The notes under the pieces were generated by a model, which was given only the letters and a program-made list of their open reading frames with translations, was not told the origin of the DNA and ran no database searches. 64,000 nt of DNA. Source: Vreelandella jeotgali Hwa (GTDB taxonomy: Bacteria; Pseudomonadota; Gammaproteobacteria; Pseudomonadales; Halomonadaceae). This document shows positions 49,387-59,096 of this stretch, piece after piece. The first letter of the stretch is position 1. Every line of letters begins with the position of its first letter. The DNA lies in contig NZ_AMQY01000013.1 of assembly GCF_000334215.1 (NCBI RefSeq), positions 32,811 to 96,810 on the forward strand, read 5' to 3'. Position numbers and translations under genes: made by a program.

Positions 49387-49830
49387 ATGCTGTTTGCCGA
49401 CTCAATGTCACTGCTTTGGCTGGTTTATTACGGGGTGTCGATCCTGGTGCTGGGAGCGGTTTATCTGGCGCTGGCCTTTTTACCGCGCCTGTTGCGTCTT
49501 CCACTGACCTGGGCAATCGGCGGCGCCATGTGGATGCCCGCGACGTTTGCCCTGCCGCTGGTCGAGGAAGGCGGGGTATATCACGGCTGGGCGCCGTCGG
49601 CCATGGTCGCTGCCGTGGGATTTCTGGAAAAGGATTCGGCGGCGCTGGGCGGCGGCCTGATGTGGCTGCTGAGCGGTATCACCCTGGGCGCGCTGGTGGG
49701 TATCGCCATCTGGTGGCTGCATCGTCCGCGCCGGCAGCGCGACGCCGAGGCAGCGTCTGCCGATAACACTTCGCATACCGGGGCAGAGCCCGCTGAATCG
49801 CGCACTCGTCGCGAGCCGGTGATCGGCTGA
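49387..49830 (+). CDS. Small membrane protein of unknown function
   Basis: I do not recognise a named family. 147 residues from ATG 49387, with an excellent ACGAGGAG ribosome site. Three hydrophobic segments: about 9-33, 40-60 and 90-113, with a periplasmic or loop segment GGVYHGWAPSAMVAAVGFLEK between the second and third. The C-terminal 33 residues are polar, with Arg-rich then Glu/Thr-rich stretches, presumably cytoplasmic. A YafJ-type amidotransferase gene follows 80 bases later. No motif suggests a substrate or enzyme role. Confidence 0.7.
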   Translation: MLFADSMSLLWLVYYGVSILVLGAVYLALAFLPRLLRLPLTWAIGGAMWMPATFALPLVEEGGVYHGWAPSAMVAAVGFLEKDSAALGGGLMWLLSGITLGALVGIAIWWLHRPRRQRDAEAASADNTSHTGAEPAESRTRREPVIG

Positions 49831-49910
49831 AGCGCGCATGGCCGCTGCTGTAAAAGCGGCCATGAAGCCCCTTCGCTGTGGAGCCCTGTTCGTTGTGAAA
49901 GGATGCCGTA

Positions 49911-50720
49911 ATGTGTGAACTGCTGGGCATGAGCGCTAACGTACCGACCGACATCTGCTTCAGCTTTGCCGGATTTTTGCATCGCGGCGGCGGTACCGGC
50001 CCGCACCGCGACGGCTGGGGTATCGCTTTTTACGAAGAGGGCGGCTACCGCGAGTTTCGCGATCCGCACCCGTCGGTGGATTCGCCCATTGCCCGCCTGA
50101 TCTGCGACTACCCGATCAGGTCCCGGGTGGTCATCAGCCATATTCGCCAGGCCAACGTCGGCGATGTCACGCTCGCCAATACGCACCCGTTCACCCGGGA
50201 AATGTGGGGGCGTCCCTGGTGCTATGCGCACAACGGCCAGCTATCCGGCTGGGAAGATCTACCGCTGGGCAGCTACACCCCGGTGGGGAGCACCGACAGC
50301 GAACACGCCTGCTGTTTCCTGCTGGGCGAGATACGCCGCGCCTTTCCCCATCCTCCCGAGCATACCGAGCGGCTGTGGCAATACCTTCACGAGCTTTGCG
50401 AGCGGCTGCGCGGTCTGGGCGTTTTCAACCTGATGCTTTCGGACGGCGACTACCTGTATACCTACTGCTCGACGCAGCTGGCGCATATTACCCGCTGCGC
50501 GCCCTTTGGCGAGGCCGAACTCTCGGATGCCGACATGACGGTCAACTTTGTCGAGCACACCACGCCGGATGATATCGTCTCGGTGATTGCCACCGAGCCG
50601 CTGACGCACAACGAAAACTGGCAGCGAATGGCGCCCGGTGAACTGCTGGTGTGGAAGGACGGCAGGATCCAGGCGCGCTACCTGGCGGAAGCAGAAAGCC
50701 CGGCAACGCCAGAGCAATAA
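49911..50720 (+). CDS. yafJ: Class II glutamine amidotransferase, YafJ type
   Basis: 269 residues with an N-terminal nucleophile glutaminase fold. The catalytic Cys is residue 2 (MCELLGMSAN), followed by GPHRDGWGIAFYEE, HIRQANVGDVTLANTHPF and AHNGQL, the glutamine-binding elements. There is no synthetase domain, so the ammonia acceptor is unknown. Related proteins act as gamma-glutamyl amide hydrolases. The start ATG 49911 fits the family exactly, because the Cys must directly follow the initiator Met. Confidence 0.9.
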   Translation: MCELLGMSANVPTDICFSFAGFLHRGGGTGPHRDGWGIAFYEEGGYREFRDPHPSVDSPIARLICDYPIRSRVVISHIRQANVGDVTLANTHPFTREMWGRPWCYAHNGQLSGWEDLPLGSYTPVGSTDSEHACCFLLGEIRRAFPHPPEHTERLWQYLHELCERLRGLGVFNLMLSDGDYLYTYCSTQLAHITRCAPFGEAELSDADMTVNFVEHTTPDDIVSVIATEPLTHNENWQRMAPGELLVWKDGRIQARYLAEAESPATPEQ

Positions 50721-50775
50721 CACCGGGACAATCCAGACAAACGTCGCAAGTGAAACAAAAGTTTCAATCGGTCGT

Positions 50776-50804
50776 TTTACAGCTTCCAGCGGGTTGTATA
50801 TGGT
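50776..50804 (+). promoter_or_regulatory. Possible promoter of fadD
   Basis: TTTACA (50776-50781) and TATGGT (50799-50804) are 17 bases apart in the 154-base gap between yafJ and fadD. The -35 matches consensus at five of six positions and the -10 at four of six. A FadR-type site was not found. Confidence 0.4.
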
Positions 50805-50874
50805 GAATCGATAGCCGTAACGCGGACAACAACAACGTCGGTTGCCACATCGACACGGATAGCGGAGATTGCCG

Positions 50875-52560
50875 ATGAGCGAACATGCCTCTTCCTCCAC
50901 GCCGGACACCGACAGGGTGCTCCAGGGGCCGGCACTGGACGGGCTTGAGCAGTACGGGTCGATTACGGATGTGTTGCACAAGGCCGTCGAACGCTTTGGT
51001 CGCAATCCGGCCTTCAGCTGCATGGGGAAAACCCTGGATTTCAATGATCTGGATCGTCTGTCGGGGAATTTTGCGGCCTGGTTGACCCACGAAACCGATC
51101 TTGAGCCCGGTGACCGCGTTGCCATCCAGCTGCCCAACGTCCTGCAATTTCCCGTGGCGGTGTTTGGCGCGTTGCGCGCCGGCATGGTGGTGGTCAATAC
51201 CAACCCGCTGTATACCGAGCGCGAGATGGCGCATCAGTTCGCGGACTCCGGGGCCAGCGCCATTGTGATTCTCGCCAACATGGCCGCCAAGCTGGAGGCG
51301 GTGCTGGATAAAACCGCGATTCGCCGGGTGCTGGTCACCGAGCTGGCCGACCTGCACGATGCGCCCCGGCGCTGGGTCGTCAATGCCGCCGTCAAGCATG
51401 TCAAAAAGATGGTGCCGACGTATTCGCTGCCCCAATCGATGCCGTTTCGCCAGGCGCTGAAAAAGGGCAGCACCCTGGCCAACGGCGACGTATCGCGCTG
51501 CCTGGACGATCTCGCCGCGCTGCAGTACACCGGCGGCACCACCGGCAAGCCCAAGGGCGCGATGCTCACGCACCGCAATCTGGTCGCCAACATGGTGCAG
51601 GCGCGCCAGGCCATCGGCGGCAATATCGGCGAAGGAACAGAGACGGTCATCGCGCCCTTGCCCGTCTACCACATCTATACGTTTACCGTGAACTGCCTGT
51701 TTCTGGTGGATACCGGCAACCATTCGGTGCTGATTCCCAACCCGCGGGACCTGGATGCCTTCGTCAAGGAGCTGAAAAAACGGGCTTTCACCGGGTTTGT
51801 CGGGCTCAATACGCTGTTCAACGCGCTGTGCCAGCGGGAGGATTTCAGGCAGCTGGATTTTTCGGCGCTGCACCTGACCATCTCCGGCGGCATGGCGTTG
51901 ACCACCCCGACAGCCCAGCGCTGGCATGAAGTGACCGGCTGCCCCATTGCCGAAGGCTACGGGCTGACCGAAACCTCGCCCATCGTGACGTTCAATCCCA
52001 GCGATGCCATTCAGCTGGGAAGCATCGGCAAACCGGTTGGCGGCACGGCGGTCAAGATGGTCGATGCCGATGGCCGGGATCAGCCCTGGGGCGACCCCGG
52101 CGAGCTCTGCGTGAAAGGCCCCCAGGTGATGAGCGGCTATTGGCAGTCCGACGAGGCAACGCAGCGTGCGATAACCGACGGCTGGTTTGCCACCGGCGAT
52201 ATCGGCGTGCTGCAGGACGATGGCTATGTCCGCATTGTGGATCGCAAAAAGGACATGATCCTGGTCTCGGGCTTTAACGTTTACCCCAACGAAATCGAGG
52301 ACGTGGTGGCGGCCCATCCCGACGTCATGGAATCCGCCGCTGTGGGGGTGCCCGACGACGACAGCGGCGAAGCCATCAGGCTCTACGTGGTCGCCAAAAA
52401 CGCAACCCTGGATGCCAGTACCCTGAAGCGCTGGTGTAAAAAGTCGCTGGCCGGCTACAAGGTGCCCAGGCATATCGAGTTCCGCGATGAGCTGCCCAAA
52501 AGCAACGTGGGCAAGGTGCTGCGCCGTCAGCTGCGCGATGGCGACAGTGCCGGTGCGTAA
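50875..52560 (+). CDS. fadD: Long-chain-fatty-acid--CoA ligase
   Basis: Activates fatty acids to acyl-CoA through an acyl-adenylate. 561 residues, identical in length to E. coli FadD. The AMP-binding P-loop YTGGTTGKPKG is at about 218-228, YGLTETSP near 362 and the C-terminal VDRKKDMILVSGFNVYPNEIE with the final catalytic lysine in KSNVGKVLRR. The ribosome site GGAG precedes ATG 50875 by about 7 bases. No other beta-oxidation gene is adjacent. Confidence 0.93.
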   Translation: MSEHASSSTPDTDRVLQGPALDGLEQYGSITDVLHKAVERFGRNPAFSCMGKTLDFNDLDRLSGNFAAWLTHETDLEPGDRVAIQLPNVLQFPVAVFGALRAGMVVVNTNPLYTEREMAHQFADSGASAIVILANMAAKLEAVLDKTAIRRVLVTELADLHDAPRRWVVNAAVKHVKKMVPTYSLPQSMPFRQALKKGSTLANGDVSRCLDDLAALQYTGGTTGKPKGAMLTHRNLVANMVQARQAIGGNIGEGTETVIAPLPVYHIYTFTVNCLFLVDTGNHSVLIPNPRDLDAFVKELKKRAFTGFVGLNTLFNALCQREDFRQLDFSALHLTISGGMALTTPTAQRWHEVTGCPIAEGYGLTETSPIVTFNPSDAIQLGSIGKPVGGTAVKMVDADGRDQPWGDPGELCVKGPQVMSGYWQSDEATQRAITDGWFATGDIGVLQDDGYVRIVDRKKDMILVSGFNVYPNEIEDVVAAHPDVMESAAVGVPDDDSGEAIRLYVVAKNATLDASTLKRWCKKSLAGYKVPRHIEFRDELPKSNVGKVLRRQLRDGDSAGA

Positions 52561-52682
52561 AGCCCCGGGCGCGATGGGCTTTGACACCCCGGCGGCAAGT
52601 TGGAATCATGGCGTTCACATTTTTGTGAAAAATATTTCCATTAGCGTGATACGCCATCCCGCTTGCCGATACGGAGCCCACC

Positions 52683-52886
52683 ATGCCCATTGTGAACATC
52701 CAGCTGATTGAAGGTCGCACCGCCGAGCAGAAAGAGGCGCTGATCAACAACGTCACCGACGCCTGCGTCGAATCCATCGACTGCACGCCGGAAAGCGTGC
52801 GCATTCTGCTTTCCGACGTGGACGTCCAGGATTTTGGCGTGGCCGGTGAGTCGGTGGCCAGGCGCCGTGCCGATAAAACGTCCTGA
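52683..52886 (+). CDS. 4-oxalocrotonate tautomerase family protein
   Basis: 67 residues, one beta-alpha-beta unit. The catalytic Pro is residue 2 (MPIVNIQLIEGRT), as in 4-oxalocrotonate tautomerase, and Arg residues near 11 and 40 are in the expected places. The substrate is unknown, since no catechol-degradation genes are near. It is followed by a rho-independent terminator 43 bases after the stop. ATG 52683 has AGCCCACC upstream, a weak ribosome site. Confidence 0.88.
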   Translation: MPIVNIQLIEGRTAEQKEALINNVTDACVESIDCTPESVRILLSDVDVQDFGVAGESVARRRADKTS

Positions 52887-52928
52887 CCGCAAGGTTAGGC
52901 GCTGGCTGCCCGGAAGCGTTACAATGCC

Positions 52929-52958
52929 CGGCCCGCTCAACCGAGCGGGCCGTTTTTT
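52929..52958 (+). terminator. Rho-independent terminator after the tautomerase gene
   Basis: 10-bp GC-rich stem CGGCCCGCTC / GAGCGGGCCG with loop AACC, followed by six T residues. It separates the tautomerase from hrpA. Confidence 0.92.
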
Positions 52959-53025
52959 GTACCGGAAGGCCGCCAGCGACACCGCGTCGCCCGTGCTTTC
53001 CGGCCGCTGATAAACCGAGCCGACC

Positions 53026-56000
53026 GTGACCGATACCCCGGACTCTTTCATCGAGATGCCGCTCAACGACAGACTGCGCCACAGCGCCGATGCCAGCGAT
53101 GCCCAGCGTCTGAAGGCGCTGAAGCAGGCCGTGCCCGAACTCATGCTGCGCGACGCCGAACGTATCCAGCGCCGACTGGCGGGGCTGGAGCGGCGGCTGC
53201 GCGACGGCAAGCCCGTGGATCGCGGCCTGAATGAACTCACCCGCGACGTGGAGCGCGCCGCGCCGGTTAGCCAGGCGCGTCGTGCGCAGCGCGTAAGCCT
53301 CGATTACCCGCCGGAACTCCCGGTGGTCGAGCGCCGCGAGGATATTCTCAAGGCGCTGGACGAGCATCAGGTAGTGATCGTGGCGGGGGAGACCGGCTCG
53401 GGCAAAACCACCCAGCTGCCCAAGCTCTGCCTGGAGCTGGGGCGCGGTCGGCGCGGGCTGGTGGGCCATACCCAGCCTCGGCGGCTGGCGGCGCGAAGCG
53501 TGGCCACCCGCCTGGCCGAGGAGCTGGATACGCCGCTGGGCGATCAGGTCGGCTACCAGGTGCGCTTTACCGACCAGAGCCGGGATACCACCCTGGTCAA
53601 GCTGATGACCGACGGTATTCTGCTGGCCGAAACCCGCAACGATCCGCTGCTGCTGCGCTACGACACCATCATCATCGACGAGGCCCACGAGCGCAGCCTG
53701 AACATCGATTTTCTGCTGGGCTATCTCAAGCGGCTGCTGCCCAAACGTCCGGATCTCAAGGTCATCATCACCTCGGCGACCATCGACGTGGAGCGCTTTT
53801 CGGCGCACTTCGGCACGCCGGATCGCCCGGCGCCGGTGGTCGAGGTCACCGGGCGTACCTATCCGGTGGATGTGCACTATCGGCCGCTGGTCCGCGACGG
53901 CGACGACGAAGACGACCGTACCCTCCAGGAAGGTATTCTTCAGGCGGTGGAAGAGATCGAGGGGATCGAGCGCGAGAAGGGCTGGCAGCACGGCCCTCGG
54001 GACGTGCTGGTATTTCTCCCCGGCGAGCGCGAGATTCGTGAGGCCGCCGATACTCTGCGCCGGGCCGACCTGCGCGGCACCGAAGTGCTGCCGCTGTACG
54101 CGCGGCTGTCCAACGCCGAGCAGAATCGGGTGTTTGCCTCGCACCGGGGGCGGCGTATCGTGCTGGCGACCAACGTGGCGGAAACCTCGCTCACCGTTCC
54201 GGGGATCCGTTACGTGATCGACCCGGGGCTGGTACGTATCAGCCGCTATAGCTACCGTGCCAAGATTCAGCGCCTGCCCGTTGAGCCGGTCAGTCAGGCC
54301 AGCGCCAACCAGCGCAAGGGCCGCTGCGGGCGGATCGCCGAAGGCGTGTGTATTCGCCTGTACGACGAAGAGGATTTTCTCTCCCGGCCCGAGTTTACCG
54401 ACCCGGAAATTCGCCGTACCAATCTGGCCTCGGTGATTCTGTCCATGCTCTCGCTGAAGCTGGGCAGCATCGAGGCGTTCCCGTTTGTCGATCCGCCGGA
54501 CCCGCGCTTTATCAAGGACGGCTTTCGGCTGCTGTATGAGCTGGGCGCGGTCAGCGATAAGAACGACCTGACGAAGCTGGGCCGGCAGATTTCGCGGCTG
54601 CCCATCGACCCGCGCCTGGCGCGTATGGTGCTGGCCGGCGCCGATCGCGGCAGCCTGCGCGACGTGCTGATTGTGGTGTCGGCGCTGTCGATCCAGGATC
54701 CCCGCGCGCGCCCTGCGGACAAACGCCAGGCCGCGGATCAGGCGCACCATCGCTGGCATTCGCCGGAGTCGGACTTTGTCGCCCTGGTCAATCTCTGGCA
54801 CGGCATTGAAAACGCCCGGGAAGCGCTGTCCGGCAATCAGCTCCGGCGCTGGTGCCGCGACCACTACATCAACTATCTGCGCGTACGCGAATGGCACGAT
54901 ACCTTCCGCCAGCTGCGCCAGCTGCTGCGCAACATGTATATCGAGGTGCCGCCGCCGACGCCCGGCGACCCGGCGCAAAGTGAAGAAGAGGCCCGCCAGG
55001 CAAGGCGCAAGACCTCGGGCAAGCTGCATCAGGCGCTGCTCTCGGGGCTTTTATCCAACCTGGGGCTGCTGACCGAAGACCGCGACTACCTCGGCGCGCG
55101 CAACCGCAAATTCGTGATCCACCCGGGCTCGGGGCTGGCCAAAAAGACCCCCAAATGGGTCATGGCCTTCGAGCTGGTGGAAACCTCGCGGCTGTTTGCC
55201 CGTACCGTGGCCAAAATCGATCCGGCGTGGATCGAGCCCGAAGCCCGCCACCTGGTCAAGCGCAGCTACAGCGACCCGCACTGGGAGATGAAACGCGCCC
55301 AGGTGATCGCCAAAGAGCAGGTAACGCTGTTCGGCCTGCCGATTGTCAGCGGCCGGCGGGTCAATTTTGGCGCCATCGCCCCGCAGGAATCGCGTGAACT
55401 GTTTATCCGCCGGGCGCTGGTAGAGGGCGAGTTTCGCACCCGGGGCGAGTTTTTTGCCCACAACCGCGCGCTGATCGATGAAGTGGAAGATCTGGAGGAC
55501 CGCGCCCGCCGCCGGGATATTCTGGTCGATGAAGAGACGCTGTTTACGTTTTACGACCAGCGGATTCCGGCGGATATCGTCAACGGCAAGGGCTTTGAAA
55601 GCTGGCGCAAAAAGGCCGAGCGCGAGACGCCGGACCTGCTCAAGTTCGACCTGGAGGCGCTGAAGGCGCGCGACGCCGAAGAGGTCACTCGCGGGCAGTA
55701 CCCGGATCATCTGACGCTGGGCGGGGTGAGCTACCCGGTCAGCTATCACTTTGCCCCGGGCGCCGACGACGACGGCGTGACGCTGACCGTCCCCGCCGCC
55801 ATGCTGCCCCAGCTGCCGGTGCACGCGCTGGAATGGCTGGTCCCCGGGCTGCTGCGCGGCAAGTGCATCGCGCTGATGAAATCGCTGCCCAAGAGCCTGC
55901 GTCGGCAGGTAGTGCCGATTCCCGACTGGGTCGACGCCGCGCTGGAAACCCTGGTGGCCGATGACCGCCCGCTGACCGAAGCGCTGGGCGAGTTTGTCCG

Positions 56001-57054
56001 CCGGCGCACCGGCACCCGGATAAGCGCCGACGATTGGCGCCTTGAACAGTTGGAAGCGCATTGGCTCATGAATGTGCGCGTGGTGGGCCACGACGGTCAG
56101 ACTCTGGGCCAGGGGCGCGACGTTCGCGCGCTGGAGAAGCGCTTTGAAGACGCCGCCAGCCAGGGCGCGCGTGCGCTGGCCGCTCAGGTCAACGACGCCC
56201 CGAGCGTCGACGGCCTGCCGGAGACGGCGCTGCCCGAATCCCGTGTGACCGAACAGGCGGGTATTCGCGTGGAGGCCTACCCGGCGCTGACTCGGGACGG
56301 CAGAGACTTCAACGTCACGCTTTACGATCATCCGGCCAAGGCAGAAGCGGCCCACCGCGAAGGCATTGCGCAGCTGGCCATGGCCGAACGACCGGAGTGG
56401 GTCAAGCAGATTCGCCGGCTCAAGGACGTGGAAACCTGCGCACTGCTGTTTGCCAGGGTGGGCAGCAAGCAGGCGTTTATCGACGACCTGGTAGAAGCCG
56501 CCTTTACCCGGGTTGTCGCCGTCGACCCGCTGCCGCGCTCTGCTAAAGCGCTCGAACAGCGCCTGGGCGACACCGGCGAGCAGCTGATCCCCCGGGCCGA
56601 GGCGCTGCTGCAGCAGGCCCACGCCGCGCTCCAGGAGCATCTTGAAGTGAGCAAGGTGCTCAAGGGCAAACTCAACTTTGCTCTGGCGCTGGTCTACAGT
56701 GACATCAAGGCGCAGATGCAGCGGCTGGTCTATCCGGGCTTTCTCTGCGATGCCGGCGAATGGCTGACGTGCTATCCGCGCTATATGCAGGCGGCGCTGA
56801 TTCGCCTGGAAAAAGCCCCGCGCGAACGCAGCCGCGATCAGATGCTGATGGGCGAGATTCAGGCGCTGGAGGCGCGCCTGGATGCCCGGCGTGAGAGTGA
56901 GCGCCGGGGGCAGGTAGAGTCGCCGGAGCTGGTCACCTTTGGCTGGTGGCTGCAGGAATTGCGTGTTTCACTGTTCGCCCAGCAACTGGGGACGGCCATG
57001 CCGGTGTCGGTGAAGCGACTGGAAAAACACTGGCAGGACATCACCCGCGTATAG
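53026..57054 (+). CDS. hrpA: ATP-dependent RNA helicase HrpA
   Basis: DEAH-box helicase, 1342 residues, close to the E. coli protein. Walker A GETGSGKTTQ is at 121-130, the DEAH box at 218-221 in IIIDEAHERSLN, SAT in ITSATIDVERF, and motif VI NQRKGRCGRIAEG near 428. The helicase-associated and OB regions and the long HrpA-specific C-terminal domain (to YPRYMQAALIRLEKAPRER and beyond) are complete. The start is GTG 53026; no ATG lies near. In E. coli HrpA has been linked to ribosome rescue and fimbrial mRNA processing. Confidence 0.95.
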   Translation: MTDTPDSFIEMPLNDRLRHSADASDAQRLKALKQAVPELMLRDAERIQRRLAGLERRLRDGKPVDRGLNELTRDVERAAPVSQARRAQRVSLDYPPELPVVERREDILKALDEHQVVIVAGETGSGKTTQLPKLCLELGRGRRGLVGHTQPRRLAARSVATRLAEELDTPLGDQVGYQVRFTDQSRDTTLVKLMTDGILLAETRNDPLLLRYDTIIIDEAHERSLNIDFLLGYLKRLLPKRPDLKVIITSATIDVERFSAHFGTPDRPAPVVEVTGRTYPVDVHYRPLVRDGDDEDDRTLQEGILQAVEEIEGIEREKGWQHGPRDVLVFLPGEREIREAADTLRRADLRGTEVLPLYARLSNAEQNRVFASHRGRRIVLATNVAETSLTVPGIRYVIDPGLVRISRYSYRAKIQRLPVEPVSQASANQRKGRCGRIAEGVCIRLYDEEDFLSRPEFTDPEIRRTNLASVILSMLSLKLGSIEAFPFVDPPDPRFIKDGFRLLYELGAVSDKNDLTKLGRQISRLPIDPRLARMVLAGADRGSLRDVLIVVSALSIQDPRARPADKRQAADQAHHRWHSPESDFVALVNLWHGIENAREALSGNQLRRWCRDHYINYLRVREWHDTFRQLRQLLRNMYIEVPPPTPGDPAQSEEEARQARRKTSGKLHQALLSGLLSNLGLLTEDRDYLGARNRKFVIHPGSGLAKKTPKWVMAFELVETSRLFARTVAKIDPAWIEPEARHLVKRSYSDPHWEMKRAQVIAKEQVTLFGLPIVSGRRVNFGAIAPQESRELFIRRALVEGEFRTRGEFFAHNRALIDEVEDLEDRARRRDILVDEETLFTFYDQRIPADIVNGKGFESWRKKAERETPDLLKFDLEALKARDAEEVTRGQYPDHLTLGGVSYPVSYHFAPGADDDGVTLTVPAAMLPQLPVHALEWLVPGLLRGKCIALMKSLPKSLRRQVVPIPDWVDAALETLVADDRPLTEALGEFVRRRTGTRISADDWRLEQLEAHWLMNVRVVGHDGQTLGQGRDVRALEKRFEDAASQGARALAAQVNDAPSVDGLPETALPESRVTEQAGIRVEAYPALTRDGRDFNVTLYDHPAKAEAAHREGIAQLAMAERPEWVKQIRRLKDVETCALLFARVGSKQAFIDDLVEAAFTRVVAVDPLPRSAKALEQRLGDTGEQLIPRAEALLQQAHAALQEHLEVSKVLKGKLNFALALVYSDIKAQMQRLVYPGFLCDAGEWLTCYPRYMQAALIRLEKAPRERSRDQMLMGEIQALEARLDARRESERRGQVESPELVTFGWWLQELRVSLFAQQLGTAMPVSVKRLEKHWQDITRV

Positions 57055-57138
57055 GCCATCACGCATCGCAAAGCGGGCGGTGCCGACACGGCCGTAGACT
57101 CTCGAGCAGGGCGGGGTGCCGCCGACAAGGAGACTGGT

Positions 57139-58260
57139 ATGACAGAGGTGGTAATATCCGGCACCGGGCTGTACACCCCCGAGCATGCTGTGGACAATAA
57201 CGCCCTGGTCACGGCGTTCAATGCTTGGGTGGATGCGGAGAATGCCCGCCATGCCGAGGCCATTGATGCCGGTGAGCGCGATCCGCTGGCATACTCCAGC
57301 TGCGCTTTTATCGAAAAGGCGTCGGGTATCAGGAGTCGTTACGTGCTGGACGCCGAGGGCATCCTTGATCCTGAACGTATGCGCCCGCATCTGCCCGAGC
57401 GGAGTAACGACGAGCCCTCGATCCAGTGCAGCATGGCGCTGTCAGCGGCGCGTCAGGCGCTGGACAGTGCCGATGTCGCTGCCGAGGACATCGAGCTGGT
57501 GATCGTTGCCTGCTCCAATCTCGAACGCGCCTACCCGGCCGTGGCCGTGGAGCTGCAGCAGGCGCTGGGCACCGCTGGCTACGGTTTCGACATGAACGTG
57601 GCCTGCAGCTCGGCCACCTTTGCCGTGGAAACCGCGGCCAATGCCATCGCGGCGGGCAGCGTCAAGCGGGCGCTGGTGGTCAACCCGGAAATCTGCTCGG
57701 CGCACCTGAATTTCCGCGACCGCGATAGCCACTTCATTTTCGGCGATGCCTGCACGGCCCTGGTGCTGGAACATGACGCCGTTGCCCGCGCCGAAGAGCG
57801 CTACGCTATTCTGGGTACGCGGCTGGTCACGCAGTTTTCCAACGCCATTCGCAACAATGCCGGATTCCTGAATCGCGTGACCGATGCCGACCCGAATGCG
57901 CTGGACAAGCTGTTTGTGCAGGAAGGGCGACGCGTGTTCAAGGAAGTGTGTCCGCTGGTGGCTGACCTTATTCGCCGTCATCTGGCATCGCTGGAGCTGG
58001 AAAGCGGCGATATCACCCGGCTCTGGCTGCATCAGGCCAATCAGCACATGAATGACCTGATTGCCCGCAAGGTGCTGGGGCAGGCGCCGACGCTGGAACA
58101 GGCGCCGGTGATTCTCGACCGCTACGCCAACACCAGCTCGGCGGGGTCCATTATTGCCTTTCACCTGCATCGTGAAAAGCTGAAGCTTGGCGATATTGGC
58201 GTTATCTGCTCGTTCGGTGCCGGCTACAGCGCGGGTAGCGTCGTGCTGCAAAAAGCCTAG
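57139..58260 (+). CDS. Beta-ketoacyl-ACP synthase III-like protein (FabH family)
   Basis: Condensing enzyme of the KAS III branch. 373 residues, longer than E. coli FabH (317). The catalytic triad is visible: C156 in NVACSSATFAVE, H298 in WLHQANQHMN and N331 in YANTSSAGSI. The extra N-terminal insert (about 25-60, with AWVDAENARHAEAIDAGERDPL) marks a FabH-like subgroup that also occurs in Pseudomonas as an alternative priming enzyme. Substrate is unknown. There is no adjacent fab gene; mlaA follows 33 bases after the stop. GAAGG-type ribosome site AAGGAG precedes ATG 57139. Confidence 0.88.
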   Translation: MTEVVISGTGLYTPEHAVDNNALVTAFNAWVDAENARHAEAIDAGERDPLAYSSCAFIEKASGIRSRYVLDAEGILDPERMRPHLPERSNDEPSIQCSMALSAARQALDSADVAAEDIELVIVACSNLERAYPAVAVELQQALGTAGYGFDMNVACSSATFAVETAANAIAAGSVKRALVVNPEICSAHLNFRDRDSHFIFGDACTALVLEHDAVARAEERYAILGTRLVTQFSNAIRNNAGFLNRVTDADPNALDKLFVQEGRRVFKEVCPLVADLIRRHLASLELESGDITRLWLHQANQHMNDLIARKVLGQAPTLEQAPVILDRYANTSSAGSIIAFHLHREKLKLGDIGVICSFGAGYSAGSVVLQKA

Positions 58261-58293
58261 CCCCGCTTTATTGTCATTCCTGAAGAGATAGCC

Positions 58294-59088
58294 ATGTTCA
58301 ATAATTTTCAATGGCGCCTGGCGCCGGGTCTGCAACGGGCGGCGACGCTGCCGCTGACGTTGACCGTTGCCGCGGTGCTGAGCGGCTGTGCCGGCCAGTC
58401 GGTCGATACTGAGCCTCAGCCCGAAGATCCCTGGGAAGGGTTCAACCGCAAGGTGTTTGCGTTCAACGATGTGCTCGACCGCTATGCGCTGCGCCCGGTG
58501 GCCAGCGGCTACCATACGATTACGCCGGAGCCGGTAGAGGACAGCGTCGGCCATTTCTTTGCTAACCTGGGCGAAGTGCGCACCGTGCTGAACAGCCTCT
58601 TGCAGGGCAAGGTGGAAAACGCCAGCCGCTCGACGTCGCGTTTGCTGATCAACACCACGGTCGGCGTTGGCGGGCTCTTTGATGTGGCCACGAAGATGGA
58701 TATCCGCCGGCAACAGGAAGATTTCGGTCAGACGTTTGCCGCCTGGGGATGGCAGGATTCACGCTATCTGGTGCTGCCGTTTTTCGGCCCGAGTACACTG
58801 CGTGATGCCTCCGGTCTGCCGGCCAACATGGCGACGTATCCGGTGACCTACGTCGACGATGACAAGACCCGGATTGGTCTGGGCGCGCTGAATTTGATTG
58901 ATAAGCGGGCCGGTCTGCTGGAGCAGGAAGACCTGGTTCAGGGGGATCGCTACCGTTTCATGCGCGATGCCTACCTGCAAAACCGGGCGTTCAGAATCAA
59001 CGACGGCGAAACCGGCGATGATCCCTTCGCCGATGATGACTTCGAGTTTGATGACGCGGACTTCAGCGACGACAGCGCCGCTGATTGA
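58294..59088 (+). CDS. mlaA: Outer-membrane lipoprotein MlaA (VacJ)
   Basis: Outer-membrane component of the Mla phospholipid transport system, removing mislocalised phospholipids from the outer leaflet. 264 residues. The signal peptide ends in a lipobox LSGC with acylated C32. The VacJ signature DPWEGFNRKVFAFNDVLDRYALRPVA and the later LGQTF-like segment QTFAAWGWQDSRYLVLPFFGPST are intact. The C-terminal tail is a run of Asp and Glu residues (about 240-264), unusually acidic and perhaps an adaptation to salt. A small overlap with the next gene is likely. Confidence 0.93.
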   Translation: MFNNFQWRLAPGLQRAATLPLTLTVAAVLSGCAGQSVDTEPQPEDPWEGFNRKVFAFNDVLDRYALRPVASGYHTITPEPVEDSVGHFFANLGEVRTVLNSLLQGKVENASRSTSRLLINTTVGVGGLFDVATKMDIRRQQEDFGQTFAAWGWQDSRYLVLPFFGPSTLRDASGLPANMATYPVTYVDDDKTRIGLGALNLIDKRAGLLEQEDLVQGDRYRFMRDAYLQNRAFRINDGETGDDPFADDDFEFDDADFSDDSAAD

Positions 59089-59096
59089 GGCTTGTG

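Noticed and set aside
52753..55029. 758-codon minus-strand open frame
   Set aside because: Antisense to hrpA, with no motifs. The hrpA frame has all DEAH-helicase signatures.
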